Below are positions 34,940-42,224 of a stretch of 64,000 nt of DNA, piece after piece (within the stretch, counting starts at the first letter, position 1; the number at the start of each line of letters is the position of its first letter). Origin of the DNA: Methylocystis bryophila. Its GTDB lineage: Bacteria > Pseudomonadota > Alphaproteobacteria > Rhizobiales > Beijerinckiaceae. The position numbers were made by a program, and so were the translations under genes. The stretch covers positions 1,736,001-1,800,000 of the forward strand of contig NZ_AP027149.1 of the NCBI RefSeq assembly GCF_027925445.1. Reading direction: 5' to 3'. A model generated the notes under the pieces. The model did no database searches, was not told the origin of the DNA, and worked only from the letters and a program-made list of their open reading frames with translations.

Positions 34940-35329
34940 ATGGCCAAAGAACCCGCTCGCGTCCGCCGCAGGGAACGCAAGAATATCGCATCCGGCGTCG
35001 CGCATGTGAACTCGACGTTCAACAATACGATGATCACCATCACCGACGCCCAGGGTAATACCGTCTCCTGGTCGTCCGCCGGCACGATGGGCTTCAAAGG
35101 CTCGCGCAAATCGACGCCTTACGCGGCGCAGATGGCGGCCGAAGATGCGGCGCGCAAGGCTGGAGAGCACGGGGTTCGCTCGCTCGAGGTCGAGGTCTCC
35201 GGCCCCGGCTCGGGCCGTGAGTCGGCGCTACGCGCCCTGCAGGCGGCGGGGTTCACGGTGACCTCCATTCGCGACGTGACCCCCATCCCGCACAACGGCT
35301 GCCGTCCACGCAAGCGAAGGCGCGTCTGA
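34940..35329 (+). CDS. rpsK: 30S ribosomal protein S11
   Basis: Platform protein near the mRNA exit. 129 residues: KNIASGVAHVNSTFNNTMIT, SSAGTMGFKGSRKSTPYAAQ and VTPIPHNGCRPRKRRRV are canonical. ATG 34940 follows AAGGACAAGACC. It is 117 bp after rpsM and 94 bp before rpoA; rpsD is not between them, another alphaproteobacterial trait. Confidence 0.98.
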   Translation: MAKEPARVRRRERKNIASGVAHVNSTFNNTMITITDAQGNTVSWSSAGTMGFKGSRKSTPYAAQMAAEDAARKAGEHGVRSLEVEVSGPGSGRESALRALQAAGFTVTSIRDVTPIPHNGCRPRKRRRV

Positions 35330-35423
35330 GCCGGGGCGAGAGGCCGGCTCGTCAGAGCCGCCCTGCGTTTCGCTGAACGTTCCTCGTAATTAAGTTCTCG
35401 CCACTCCCCGAAAGGCGCCAAAA

Positions 35424-36443
35424 GTGAGCATCCAGAAAAATTGGCAGGAACTCATTCGGCCAAACAAGCTGGTCGTGATTCCCGGCGACGACCCGCGACG
35501 AGAGGCGACCGCGATAGCGGAGCCTTTGGAGCGCGGCTTTGGTCAGACGCTCGGCAACTCGCTGCGCCGCATTCTGCTCTCGTCGCTGCAAGGCGCCGCG
35601 ATCACCTCGATTCACATCGACGGCGTCCTGCACGAATTCTCGTCGATCCCGGGCGTGCGCGAGGACGTGACCGACATCGTGCTCAACATCAAGGACATCG
35701 CCGTCAAATATCAGGGCGAAGGCCCCAAGCGCCTCGCCTTGAAGAAGCAGGGTCCGGGCGTCGTCACGGCAGGCGATATTCAAACGACCGGCGACGTTCA
35801 GATCCTCAATCCCGACTTGGCGATCTGCACGCTCGACGAAGGCGCGGAGATCAGGGTCGAGTTCACGATCAGCACGGGAAAGGGTTATGCGCCCGCCGAG
35901 CGCAATCGCGCCGAGGACGCGCCCATTGGCTTCATTCCGGTCGACAGCCTCTATTCGCCGGTCAAGAAGGTCAGCTATCGCGTCGAGAACACGCGCGAAG
36001 GCCAAGTGCTCGACTACGACAAGCTCACGCTCACCATCGAGACAAATCGCGCGGTGAGTCCTGAGGACGCGCTCGCCTACGCCGCGCGCATTCTCCAGGA
36101 TCAGCTCAACGTCTTCGTCAATTTCGAAGAGCCGCGCCGCGAAGAAGCCGCGCCCTCGATCCCGCAGCTCGCCTTCAACCCGGCGCTGCTGAAGAAGGTC
36201 GAGGAGCTCGAGCTGTCGGTGCGCTCCGCGAACTGCCTGAAGAACGACAACATCGTCTATATCGGCGATCTCATCCAGAAATCCGAGGCGGAAATGCTCC
36301 GCACACCGAATTTCGGGCGCAAGTCGCTCAACGAGATCAAGGAAGTTCTCGCGCAGATGGGCCTGCATCTCGGCATGGAAGTGCCCGGCTGGCCGCCCGA
36401 GAACATCGACGATCTCGCCAAGCGGTTCGAAGAGCACTACTGA
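35424..36443 (+). CDS. rpoA: RNA polymerase alpha subunit
   Basis: Scaffold of RNA polymerase assembly. 339 residues. The N-terminal domain has ERGFGQTLGNSLRRILLSSL and SSIPGVREDVTDIVLNIKDI; the C-terminal domain (about 255-339) has the DNA/activator-binding helices SVRSANCLKNDNIVYIGDLI and GRKSLNEIKEVL. The GTG at 35424 (GTGAGCATCCAG) is the start, read MSIQKNWQELIRPNKL, with CGAAAGG upstream. rplQ follows after a repeat-bearing 122-bp gap. Confidence 0.98.
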   Translation: MSIQKNWQELIRPNKLVVIPGDDPRREATAIAEPLERGFGQTLGNSLRRILLSSLQGAAITSIHIDGVLHEFSSIPGVREDVTDIVLNIKDIAVKYQGEGPKRLALKKQGPGVVTAGDIQTTGDVQILNPDLAICTLDEGAEIRVEFTISTGKGYAPAERNRAEDAPIGFIPVDSLYSPVKKVSYRVENTREGQVLDYDKLTLTIETNRAVSPEDALAYAARILQDQLNVFVNFEEPRREEAAPSIPQLAFNPALLKKVEELELSVRSANCLKNDNIVYIGDLIQKSEAEMLRTPNFGRKSLNEIKEVLAQMGLHLGMEVPGWPPENIDDLAKRFEEHY

Positions 36444-36512
36444 GGGCAGTAGGCAGCTGGGCAGTCGGCAATTGGGCTTGTTCCGACTGCCGACTGACGA
36501 TTGCCGACTTCC
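36444..36512 (+). repeat. Degenerate CAGTCGGCAA-type repeat between rpoA and rplQ
   Basis: GGCAGTAGGCAGCTGGGCAG, then TCGGCAATTGGG and the inverted CCGACTGCCGACTGACGATT with GCCGACTT. Several 7-10 bp units (CAGTCGGCA, TGCCGACTG) occur in both orientations and can form an imperfect hairpin. Similar units are common filler repeats in related genomes. Confidence 0.6.
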
Positions 36513-36565
36513 TCATAATGACGGCCGTACCTTGGCACGGCGGCCGCAAAAAACGGAGAGAGCCA

Positions 36566-36979
36566 ATGTATCATCGTAACGCCAAGCGCCGCTTTGGGCG
36601 CACGCATGAGCATCGCAAGGCGATGTTCGCCAATCTCGCACAGGCGCTCATCAAGCATGAGCAGATTGTCACGACGCTCTACAAGGCCAAGGACCTTCGG
36701 CCTGTCGTCGAGAAGCTTGTCACGCTCGGCAAGCGCGGCGATCTGCATGCGCGTCGCCAGGCCATCGCGCAGGTGCGCGATCCCTCGCTCGTCAAGAAGC
36801 TCTTCGATGTGCTCGGCCCGCGCTACAAGGAACGCCAGGGCGGCTACACGCGCGTGCTGAAGGCGGGCTTCCGTTATGGCGACAACGCCCCTCTCGCGGT
36901 GATCGAGTTCGTCGAGCGCGACGTGACCGCCAAGGGTCAGGACTCCGGGCCTCAGCAGATTGGGGAAGAGGCGGCGTGA
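36566..36979 (+). CDS. rplQ: 50S ribosomal protein L17
   Basis: Tunnel-exit-side protein of the large subunit. 137 residues from ATG 36566 (GGAGAGAGCCA upstream): MYHRNAKRRFGRTHEHRKAM then LVTLGKRGDLHARRQAIAQV. The frame is open upstream to 36518 without family sequence. The C-terminal 15-20 residues (GQDSGPQQIGEEAA) are a non-conserved tail. Last gene of the alpha operon; a GTG-started DUF4260 gene overlaps its stop. Confidence 0.97.
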   Translation: MYHRNAKRRFGRTHEHRKAMFANLAQALIKHEQIVTTLYKAKDLRPVVEKLVTLGKRGDLHARRQAIAQVRDPSLVKKLFDVLGPRYKERQGGYTRVLKAGFRYGDNAPLAVIEFVERDVTAKGQDSGPQQIGEEAA

Positions 36980-37413
36980 GGCAGGCATCGGTCGGGGCGC
37001 CGGAAAGCGCGCTCGATTGGACCCGGGTCTTGCTCGCCATGGAGGGCGCGGCTCTTTCGGGCGTGGCGGTTTTCGCCTACAGCCGCACTGGCGGCAGTTG
37101 GTGGCTCTTCGCCGCGCTCTTCCTCGCGCCCGATCTTTCCATGATCGTCTATCTCGTAGGGCCGCGCCTCGGCGCGGTCGCCTATAATTGCCTGCACGTG
37201 ACCTTCGTGCCGCTTGTGCTTGTCGTGCTGGGCTACATTTCCGGCAAGCCGCTACTGATTCAAATTGCGCTTATTCACATAGCTCATATCGGCTTCGATC
37301 GCGCTCTGGGCTTCGGTCTCAAATATCCGACTGGCTTTCGCGACACGCATCTCGGCCGGGCCGAATTCTCGCTGCCTTGGAGCGGTCGGTCGCTCTCTCA
37401 TCCATCTTCCTGA
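36976..37413 (+). CDS. DUF4260-family membrane protein
   Basis: A 145-residue protein with four membrane helices (DWTRVLLAMEGAALSGVAVF; WWLFAALFLAPDLSMIVYLV; AYNCLHVTFVPLVLVVLGYI; LLIQIALIHIAHIGFDRALG) and the DUF4260 signature FLAPDLSM, HIAHIGFDR and GLKYPTGFRDTHLG. Function unknown. GTG 36976 overlaps the rplQ stop (GTGA), so it is translated from the ribosomal-protein transcript. It ends 6 bp before the 3' end of the oppositely oriented tRNA-Leu gene. Confidence 0.85.
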   Translation: MRQASVGAPESALDWTRVLLAMEGAALSGVAVFAYSRTGGSWWLFAALFLAPDLSMIVYLVGPRLGAVAYNCLHVTFVPLVLVVLGYISGKPLLIQIALIHIAHIGFDRALGFGLKYPTGFRDTHLGRAEFSLPWSGRSLSHPSS

Positions 37414-37419
37414 AGTCCC

Positions 37420-37723
37420 TGGTGCGGACGGCGGGACTCGAACCCGCACTCCCTTTTCGAGAAGCAGATTTTCTTGCCACTTCGGCTTTCGCCGCCGCTC
37501 CAAAAGCGTTCGTGGTCTGGACTATCCCTTCGCCGTGGCCTGCCAGGCTTTAGGCGCCCCCCGTCTAGTCTCTACACCTTCCGCGGCGCGCCGCGGCTTG
37601 GCTCGGGATTGGCATGGGCTGAGAGCCGGTAGCTTTCCCCGAATTTGGGCGGTTCCACACCGCGGATTTCCCCGCGGGCGCTCCAATTGAAGTCTGCTGC
37701 GTCTACCATTTCGCCACGTCCGC
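37420..37723 (-). tRNA. tRNA-Leu(UAA), interrupted by a group I intron, CCA encoded
   Basis: 5' exon 37723-37690 (GCGGACGTGGCGAAATGGTA, then GACGCAGCAGACTT); 3' exon 37472-37423 followed by an encoded CCA (37422-37420). The acceptor stem GCGGACG/CGTCCGC is a perfect 7 bp. After removing 217 nt the anticodon arm is GCAGA-CTTAAAA-TCTGC with anticodon UAA. A long variable arm (TTCTCGAAAAGGGAG) and the T arm GCGGG-TTCGAGT-CCCGC confirm a type II leucine tRNA of 84 nt plus CCA. The gene converges with the DUF4260 gene. No other tRNA gene is in the window. Confidence 0.93.
37473..37689 (-). ncRNA. Self-splicing group I intron in tRNA-Leu(UAA)
   Basis: A 217-nt intron inserted after the first anticodon base (U34), the site used by cyanobacterial and plastid trnL introns. 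P1 pairs exon CUU plus intron C with GGAG, giving the U-G wobble at the 5' splice site. The R element GTGTAGAGACTAGACGG (around 37562-37578) and the S element ATAGTCC (around 37519-37525) supply P7 (GACTA/TAGTC). The intron ends in G before AAAATCTGC. There is no room for a homing endonuclease gene. Subgroup IC3 is likely from the site and size, not proven. Confidence 0.88.
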
Positions 37724-37919
37724 AAACGCGGTCAGGGTTAGCGCCGCCGACGGGAGATCGCAAGAGCGAGCATCGCGAAAGGCGAGCGCGAGGCGCGATC
37801 GGGACGCGCTCGAGAGCTTGTCTTGACGCAGACTTTGCCCCGCGTTTAGGCTCCGTCGCGACGAAGAAGCGAAGCGCGTCGCGCCTTGCTTGCCACGACC
37901 CTGTTGGATTGCGACGATC

Positions 37920-38723
37920 ATGGCGGAGAACGAGAGCGAAGCGCCGAAAGCCGCGCCGCCGAGAGAATCGCTCGCAAATAAGCTCGTCTATGGGCTTGGC
38001 GGCGTCGTGCTGGTGCCGCTCATCGGATCGCTCATCGGCGCCTATTTCCAGCAGCGCACCTGGAGCAACGAGAATCGCAATGCGCGCGTGAACGCCGACA
38101 TGCAAAACGCTTTGACGATCGGCTCGAAAGTCGCAACGCTCACGAATGAGCGTTATTCCGCGCTCACTCAGGCCGTCGATCTCGTCGAGCGGCAAAGCGC
38201 CGGCCGGGATAGCTGGGAGGCCGCCAATCAGCGCCTGCTCGCCTCGAACAGGGCGTGGGAGGTGAGCTTCACGAATTTCATGTCGCAGTTGAAATACTAT
38301 ATCGATTCGCCTTTCGCCGTTGGAATGGAAAATCCGATGCAGAGAGCGTCGCGCGAGGATTGCACCCAATTGCAGGATGGGCAGAAACTGGAGATGACCT
38401 TCGCTGTCTCCGCCGGCTATCTCTTCGCGGCGCTGAACAATTGCTATGCCCATGTAAAGAACGAGCTCGATCAGGCGATCGCCAGCCAAGAGACCCAGAA
38501 GGCGGAAACGCGCCGCGCGCATGTCGTAAACGCGCGCGCCGGCCTCTCGCACATATGGCACGCCAATGCGATACTCGGCTGCCAGATCGACGGGCGCGTC
38601 CTCAAGATCCGCAAGGCGCTCGACGAGCAGTCCTTTTACAAGTCCCTGGTGAGCGCCGAGGGCCCAAGCCACTATCAACGACCCGAGAAAGAAGGGGACT
38701 GCCTGGCGGAATATAAAAACTGA
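37920..38723 (+). CDS. Hypothetical single-pass membrane protein with helical periplasmic domain
   Basis: A 267-residue protein: cytoplasmic N-terminus of about 30 residues, one membrane helix (KLVYGLGGVVLVPLIGSLIG), then a long mostly helical domain (ENRNARVNADMQNALTIGSK onward) with three Cys residues (in EDCTQLQD, NNCYAHV, LGCQIDG) and a late EGDCLAEY. No enzymatic motif is visible. ATG 37920 is preceded by TTGGATTGCG, a weak ribosome binding site; an upstream ATG at 37890 is possible. Function not recognised. It faces lpdA convergently, 60 bp away. Confidence 0.72.
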   Translation: MAENESEAPKAAPPRESLANKLVYGLGGVVLVPLIGSLIGAYFQQRTWSNENRNARVNADMQNALTIGSKVATLTNERYSALTQAVDLVERQSAGRDSWEAANQRLLASNRAWEVSFTNFMSQLKYYIDSPFAVGMENPMQRASREDCTQLQDGQKLEMTFAVSAGYLFAALNNCYAHVKNELDQAIASQETQKAETRRAHVVNARAGLSHIWHANAILGCQIDGRVLKIRKALDEQSFYKSLVSAEGPSHYQRPEKEGDCLAEYKN

Positions 38724-38783
38724 GTTGTCGACGTCGTCAGCGTTTGGCGAAATGGACGCTACAGCCTGACGCCTCTGCCGGGT

Positions 38784-40223
38784 TCAAATGTGGATGGCGC
38801 GCCCAAAAGCGTCGAGCACGCTTTCATGCATGACTTCCGACAATGTCGGATGCGGGAAGATCGTGCGCATCAGCTCCTCCTCGGTCGTTTCGAGATTCAT
38901 CGCGATCACGAAGCCTTGAATGAGCTCGGTGGCCTCGGGCCCGAAGAGATGCGCGCCGAGAAGCCGCCCCGAATCCGCGTCGAAGATCGTCTTGACCAGA
39001 CCTTCCGTTTCTCCGAGCGCGATGGCCTTGCCGTTGGCTCGCAACGGAAAGCGTCCGATCTTGAGCCCGAGCCCCGTCTCCTTCGCCTTTGCCTCCGTAA
39101 GGCCGACCGACGCGATCTGCGGGCTCGTGTAGACGCAGCCGGGGATGCGGCTCTTGTCCAACGCATGCGTGGCCACGCCGGCGATCGCCTCGACGCAGGC
39201 GACTCCCTCATGCTCGGCCTTGTGCGCGAGCATTGGCGCGCCCGCGACGTCGCCGATCGCGTAGATCCCGGGCACGCTGGTGCGCCCCAGGCCGTCGGTC
39301 GCGATCACGCCCTTCTCGATCCGGACGCCGAGAGCCTCGAGCCCCAATCCCTCGACATTGGCTGAGACGCCGACCGCCGAAAGCACGCGCTCGGCCTCGA
39401 TCTCGCGGGTTGAGCCGTCCGCTTGACGCAGTGTGGCGCGCAGCGCGCCTGGCTCTTTCGTGAGCGCCGCGACGGTCGTCGCGGTCAAAATCTCGATTCC
39501 CTGGCGCTCAAAGGTTTTTCTCGCCAAGGCGGCGATCTCGGCGTCTTCGGAGGCGAGAATCTGCGGCAGGGCTTCGACGAGCGTCACTTTCACGCCGAGA
39601 GCGCGGTAAAAGAACGCGAATTCGACGCCAATCGCGCCCGCGCCGACGACGAGGAGCGAAGCGGGCAGCCGCTGCGGCTTCATCGCCTCGAAATAGGTCC
39701 AGATGCGGTCGCCGTCCGGCTCAAGTCCTTTGAGCATTCGGGGCCGCGCGCCCGTCGCGACGATAATATGGCGAGCCTGATAACGGCCCGGCCCCAAGGC
39801 GCCCTTGGGCGGCGGCGCCTGCGGGAGGACCGGAGGCTTGGCGCTCGGGGCGACTTCGACGGAGCCGGCGCCCACAAGCCTCGCCTCGCCGAAGATCACG
39901 TCCACCTTGTTCTTCTTGAGCAGAAACGCGACGCCCGCATTGAGGCGACCGGAGACCTCGCGCGACCGTGCGACCATCCTGACGATGTCCGCGACGGGCG
40001 CGTCGCGCGAGACGCCGAATTCCGCGCTGGCGCCGGCGAGGTGAAAGACTTCGGCGGAGCGCAGCAGCGCTTTCGTGGGGATGCAGCCCCAATTGAGGCA
40101 TATGCCGCCCAGATGCTCGCGTTCGACGACAGCGGTGCGCAAGCCGAGCTGCGCGGCGCGGATCGCCGCGACGTAACCGCCGGGGCCCGCGCCGATGATC
40201 AGAACATCGTAAGCTTCGTCCAT
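38784..40223 (-). CDS. lpdA: Dihydrolipoyl dehydrogenase (E3)
   Basis: Flavoprotein that reoxidises dihydrolipoyl groups of 2-oxo acid dehydrogenases and the glycine cleavage system, reducing NAD. 479 residues: FAD-binding DVLIIGAGPGGYVAAIRAAQ, redox-active Cys42 and Cys47 in GGICLNWGCIPTKALL, NAD-binding VVGAGAIGVEFAFFY, and the C-terminal catalytic IFPHPTLSE His. An extra Pro/Ala-rich insert occurs near residues 127-145 (SAKPPVLPQAPPPKGALG), which also occurs in some alphaproteobacterial E3 paralogues. No E1 or E2 gene is adjacent, so which complex it serves is open. Confidence 0.95.
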   Translation of the reverse strand: MDEAYDVLIIGAGPGGYVAAIRAAQLGLRTAVVEREHLGGICLNWGCIPTKALLRSAEVFHLAGASAEFGVSRDAPVADIVRMVARSREVSGRLNAGVAFLLKKNKVDVIFGEARLVGAGSVEVAPSAKPPVLPQAPPPKGALGPGRYQARHIIVATGARPRMLKGLEPDGDRIWTYFEAMKPQRLPASLLVVGAGAIGVEFAFFYRALGVKVTLVEALPQILASEDAEIAALARKTFERQGIEILTATTVAALTKEPGALRATLRQADGSTREIEAERVLSAVGVSANVEGLGLEALGVRIEKGVIATDGLGRTSVPGIYAIGDVAGAPMLAHKAEHEGVACVEAIAGVATHALDKSRIPGCVYTSPQIASVGLTEAKAKETGLGLKIGRFPLRANGKAIALGETEGLVKTIFDADSGRLLGAHLFGPEATELIQGFVIAMNLETTEEELMRTIFPHPTLSEVMHESVLDAFGRAIHI

Positions 40224-40277
40224 CCTGGTCCGTCCGAAAGCGCCAAGCTTCGCTCTGAGAGCCGTTTTCGCCTTGAT

Positions 40278-40610
40278 CTAGAAGCAGCGCACCTGGGCTT
40301 CCGCCTGGGCGCGGCGCAACTCGTCGAGCGCGTCGCGCACGACCGCGGTGTTGCGGAACATATTGCCGAGCTGCCCCGCTTGCTGGTTGATGCTGGCGAC
40401 TGTCTCGCCCGCGACATAGCGCTGATAGGGCAGAATCGACGCGATGACGTCGATCGAGCAGGAGCATTGGTCGAGCGCTTGTCGCGTCTCGCCGTTGGAC
40501 TTCATGCAGGCGAAGACGTAATCGGCGCGCGCCGCGGTCGGATAGTCGTTGAGATCGCCGGCCAGCGCCGGCGTCGAAAGGGCAAGGAGGAGAGCGGCGG
40601 CAAGGCGCAT
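40278..40610 (-). CDS. Small exported Cys-containing protein
   Basis: A 110-residue protein with a signal peptide (MRLAAALLLALSTPALA-GD). The mature part has Cys residues in VFACMKSN, QCSCSIDVI and the C-terminal QVRCF, enough for two disulfides, and an otherwise helical composition (ETVASINQQAGQLGNMFRNT). I have seen this CMKSNG-CSCSID pattern in methylotroph and rhizobial genomes but cannot name a function. It lies 54 bp upstream of lpdA on the same strand and may be co-transcribed. Confidence 0.72.
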   Translation of the reverse strand: MRLAAALLLALSTPALAGDLNDYPTAARADYVFACMKSNGETRQALDQCSCSIDVIASILPYQRYVAGETVASINQQAGQLGNMFRNTAVVRDALDELRRAQAEAQVRCF

Positions 40611-40796
40611 GAGGTATCCGCAAGTTGAACTGCGTCGGCAGGGCTCGGAAGCTCAGAGACTAGGTCATGGGCGCGCTTTTGTCATGGCCAAAGCCGTCTC
40701 CAAGGGCGTTGGCCACGCGCAATCTTGACAGGCCGGCGAAGCGTCGGCGAAGAACAGGCCCGCCGCGCGCGGCGGAAGGCTAACCCCAGGGGCGCC

Positions 40797-41792
40797 ATGC
40801 GGATATTCGTCACGGGCGCCGCCGGCTTCGTCGGCTTCCATCTATCCAGACTGCTGCTCGAGCAAGGCCATCTCGTCTTCGGCTATGACGGCGTGACACC
40901 CTATTATGACGTGGCGCTCAAGAAGGCCCGTCTGGCGATCCTCGAGAGCTCGCCCAATTTTCGCATCGACGTCGCCCTGCTCGAGGACATGTCGGCGCTT
41001 GAAAAAGCGGTCGAGGCCGCCTCGCCCGACGTCATCGTGCATCTCGCGGCGCAGGCCGGCGTGCGCTACAGCCTCGAAAATCCGCGCGCTTACGTCGACT
41101 CCAATCTGGTCGGCGGCTTCAACGTCTTAGAAATGGCGCGTCGCTCGGCTCCGAGTCACCTTCTCATCGCGTCGACGAGCTCTGTCTATGGCGGCAATCT
41201 TGAGGTCCCGTTCCACGAGACCGACAAGGCCGACTACCCGCTCTCGCTTTACGCCGCGACGAAGAAGGCCAATGAGGCGATGGCGCATAGCTATGCGCAT
41301 CTCTGGTCGATCCCGACGACGATGTTCCGCTTCTTCACGGTCTATGGACCCTGGGGACGGCCGGACATGGCGCTCTTCAAATTTGTCGAGGCGATCGAGA
41401 ACGATCGTCCGATCGACATTTACAACCATGGCGCCATGTCGCGCGATTTCACCTACATCGGCGATTTGGTCGAAGCCGTCGCGCGCCTCATCGATCGGCC
41501 GCCGACGCGCGAGACGGACGATCCTGGCGTCTCGCCCTGGGGGCCATATAGAATCGTCAACATCGGCCGCGGCGAGCCCGTGTCGCTCATGGATTTTATC
41601 GAGGTCGTCGAGAAGACGCTCGGCAAGAAAGCCATTCGCAACTATCTCGAGATGCAGAGAGGCGACGCGCCGCAAACTTACGCCGATTGCGCGCTCTTGG
41701 AGCGGCTGACAGGATACCGGCCTTCGACCGGTGTCGAGCAAGGCGTCTCGGCTTTCGTCGATTGGTACCGGGAATATTGCGGGCGAGGGTAG
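40797..41792 (+). CDS. NAD-dependent nucleotide-sugar epimerase (UDP-glucuronate 4-epimerase-like)
   Basis: An extended short-chain dehydrogenase of 331 residues from ATG 40797 (CAGGGGCGCC upstream; the frame is open 24 codons further). Visible: Rossmann GAAGFVGFHLSRLLLEQGH, HLAAQAGVRYSLENPRAYVD, catalytic Ser-Tyr-Lys as STSSVYG and YAATKKANE, and substrate region FRFFTVYGPWGRPDMALFKF. These match UDP-glucuronate/galacturonate 4-epimerases, which make UDP-galacturonate for surface polysaccharides or lipopolysaccharide. Exact substrate needs biochemical proof. It stands alone, with a small secreted peptide gene downstream. Confidence 0.88.
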   Translation: MRIFVTGAAGFVGFHLSRLLLEQGHLVFGYDGVTPYYDVALKKARLAILESSPNFRIDVALLEDMSALEKAVEAASPDVIVHLAAQAGVRYSLENPRAYVDSNLVGGFNVLEMARRSAPSHLLIASTSSVYGGNLEVPFHETDKADYPLSLYAATKKANEAMAHSYAHLWSIPTTMFRFFTVYGPWGRPDMALFKFVEAIENDRPIDIYNHGAMSRDFTYIGDLVEAVARLIDRPPTRETDDPGVSPWGPYRIVNIGRGEPVSLMDFIEVVEKTLGKKAIRNYLEMQRGDAPQTYADCALLERLTGYRPSTGVEQGVSAFVDWYREYCGRG

Positions 41793-41966
41793 AGCGCTGA
41801 AGCCTGAGTTCTTCGCTTCAGGGTCACTCTGCTTGGAAGACCCCAGCGCCGCGCATCGCTCCTAGCTCTGGACGGTGTGTGCGTTCGCGCAACGCGCCTA
41901 GATTAACAGATCCCTACCGTGTTGAGGCTCCGCAAGAGAGCGACCGTCGATCACGGGGAGGGGTCC

Positions 41967-42089
41967 ATGTTCAGCATCAATCTCATGAAGGTCGTCACGA
42001 TCCTGTTCGCCGCGACGGCCTGCATGGTTGGCTATCCCTGCGATGCATCGGCTCATGCTCAGGACCCGCACGTCGTGGGCGGCAAGTAG
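41967..42089 (+). CDS. 40-residue exported peptide
   Basis: ATG 41967 lies after GGGGAGGGGTCC, a strong ribosome binding site. The product is nearly all signal peptide (MFSINLMKVVTILFAATACM, VGYPCDASAHA) followed by a short mature end (QDPHVVGGK). Alternatively the Cys in TACM could be lipidated, or the peptide may stay in the membrane. No terminator is evident. The 174 bp before it contain CTGAAGC/GCTTCAG with no U-tract. Function unknown. Confidence 0.6.
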   Translation: MFSINLMKVVTILFAATACMVGYPCDASAHAQDPHVVGGK

Positions 42090-42119
42090 GGGCGATCGGG
42101 TGAACATTTGCTCCCCGCG

Positions 42120-42224
42120 ACCTCATCCTGAGGAACCCGCGAAGCGGGCGTCTCGAAGCATGGATAAGATCGCAAGATCTGCGCAGCCCCATCCTTCGAG
42201 ACGCGCCCCGTGGGCGCTCCTCAG
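42120..42224. repeat. Large REP-type palindrome, left part, interrupted by the IS element
   Basis: CCTCATCCTGAGGAACCCGC then GAAGCGGGCGTCTCGAAGCA, with the inverted partner CCATCCTTCGAGACGCGCCC then CGTGGGCGCTCCTCAG. The palindrome resumes after the IS as CTCAGGATGAGGCTCGGG (43722-43739), which restores the outer arm CCTCATCCTGAGG/CCTCAGGATGAGG. So the IS landed in one arm of a single REP element. Confidence 0.85.

Noticed and set aside
37572..38678. 368-codon minus-strand frame over the tRNA-Leu intron and the membrane protein gene
   Set aside because: Its end runs through the tRNA 5' exon and intron, and the rest is antisense to a better-supported plus-strand gene.
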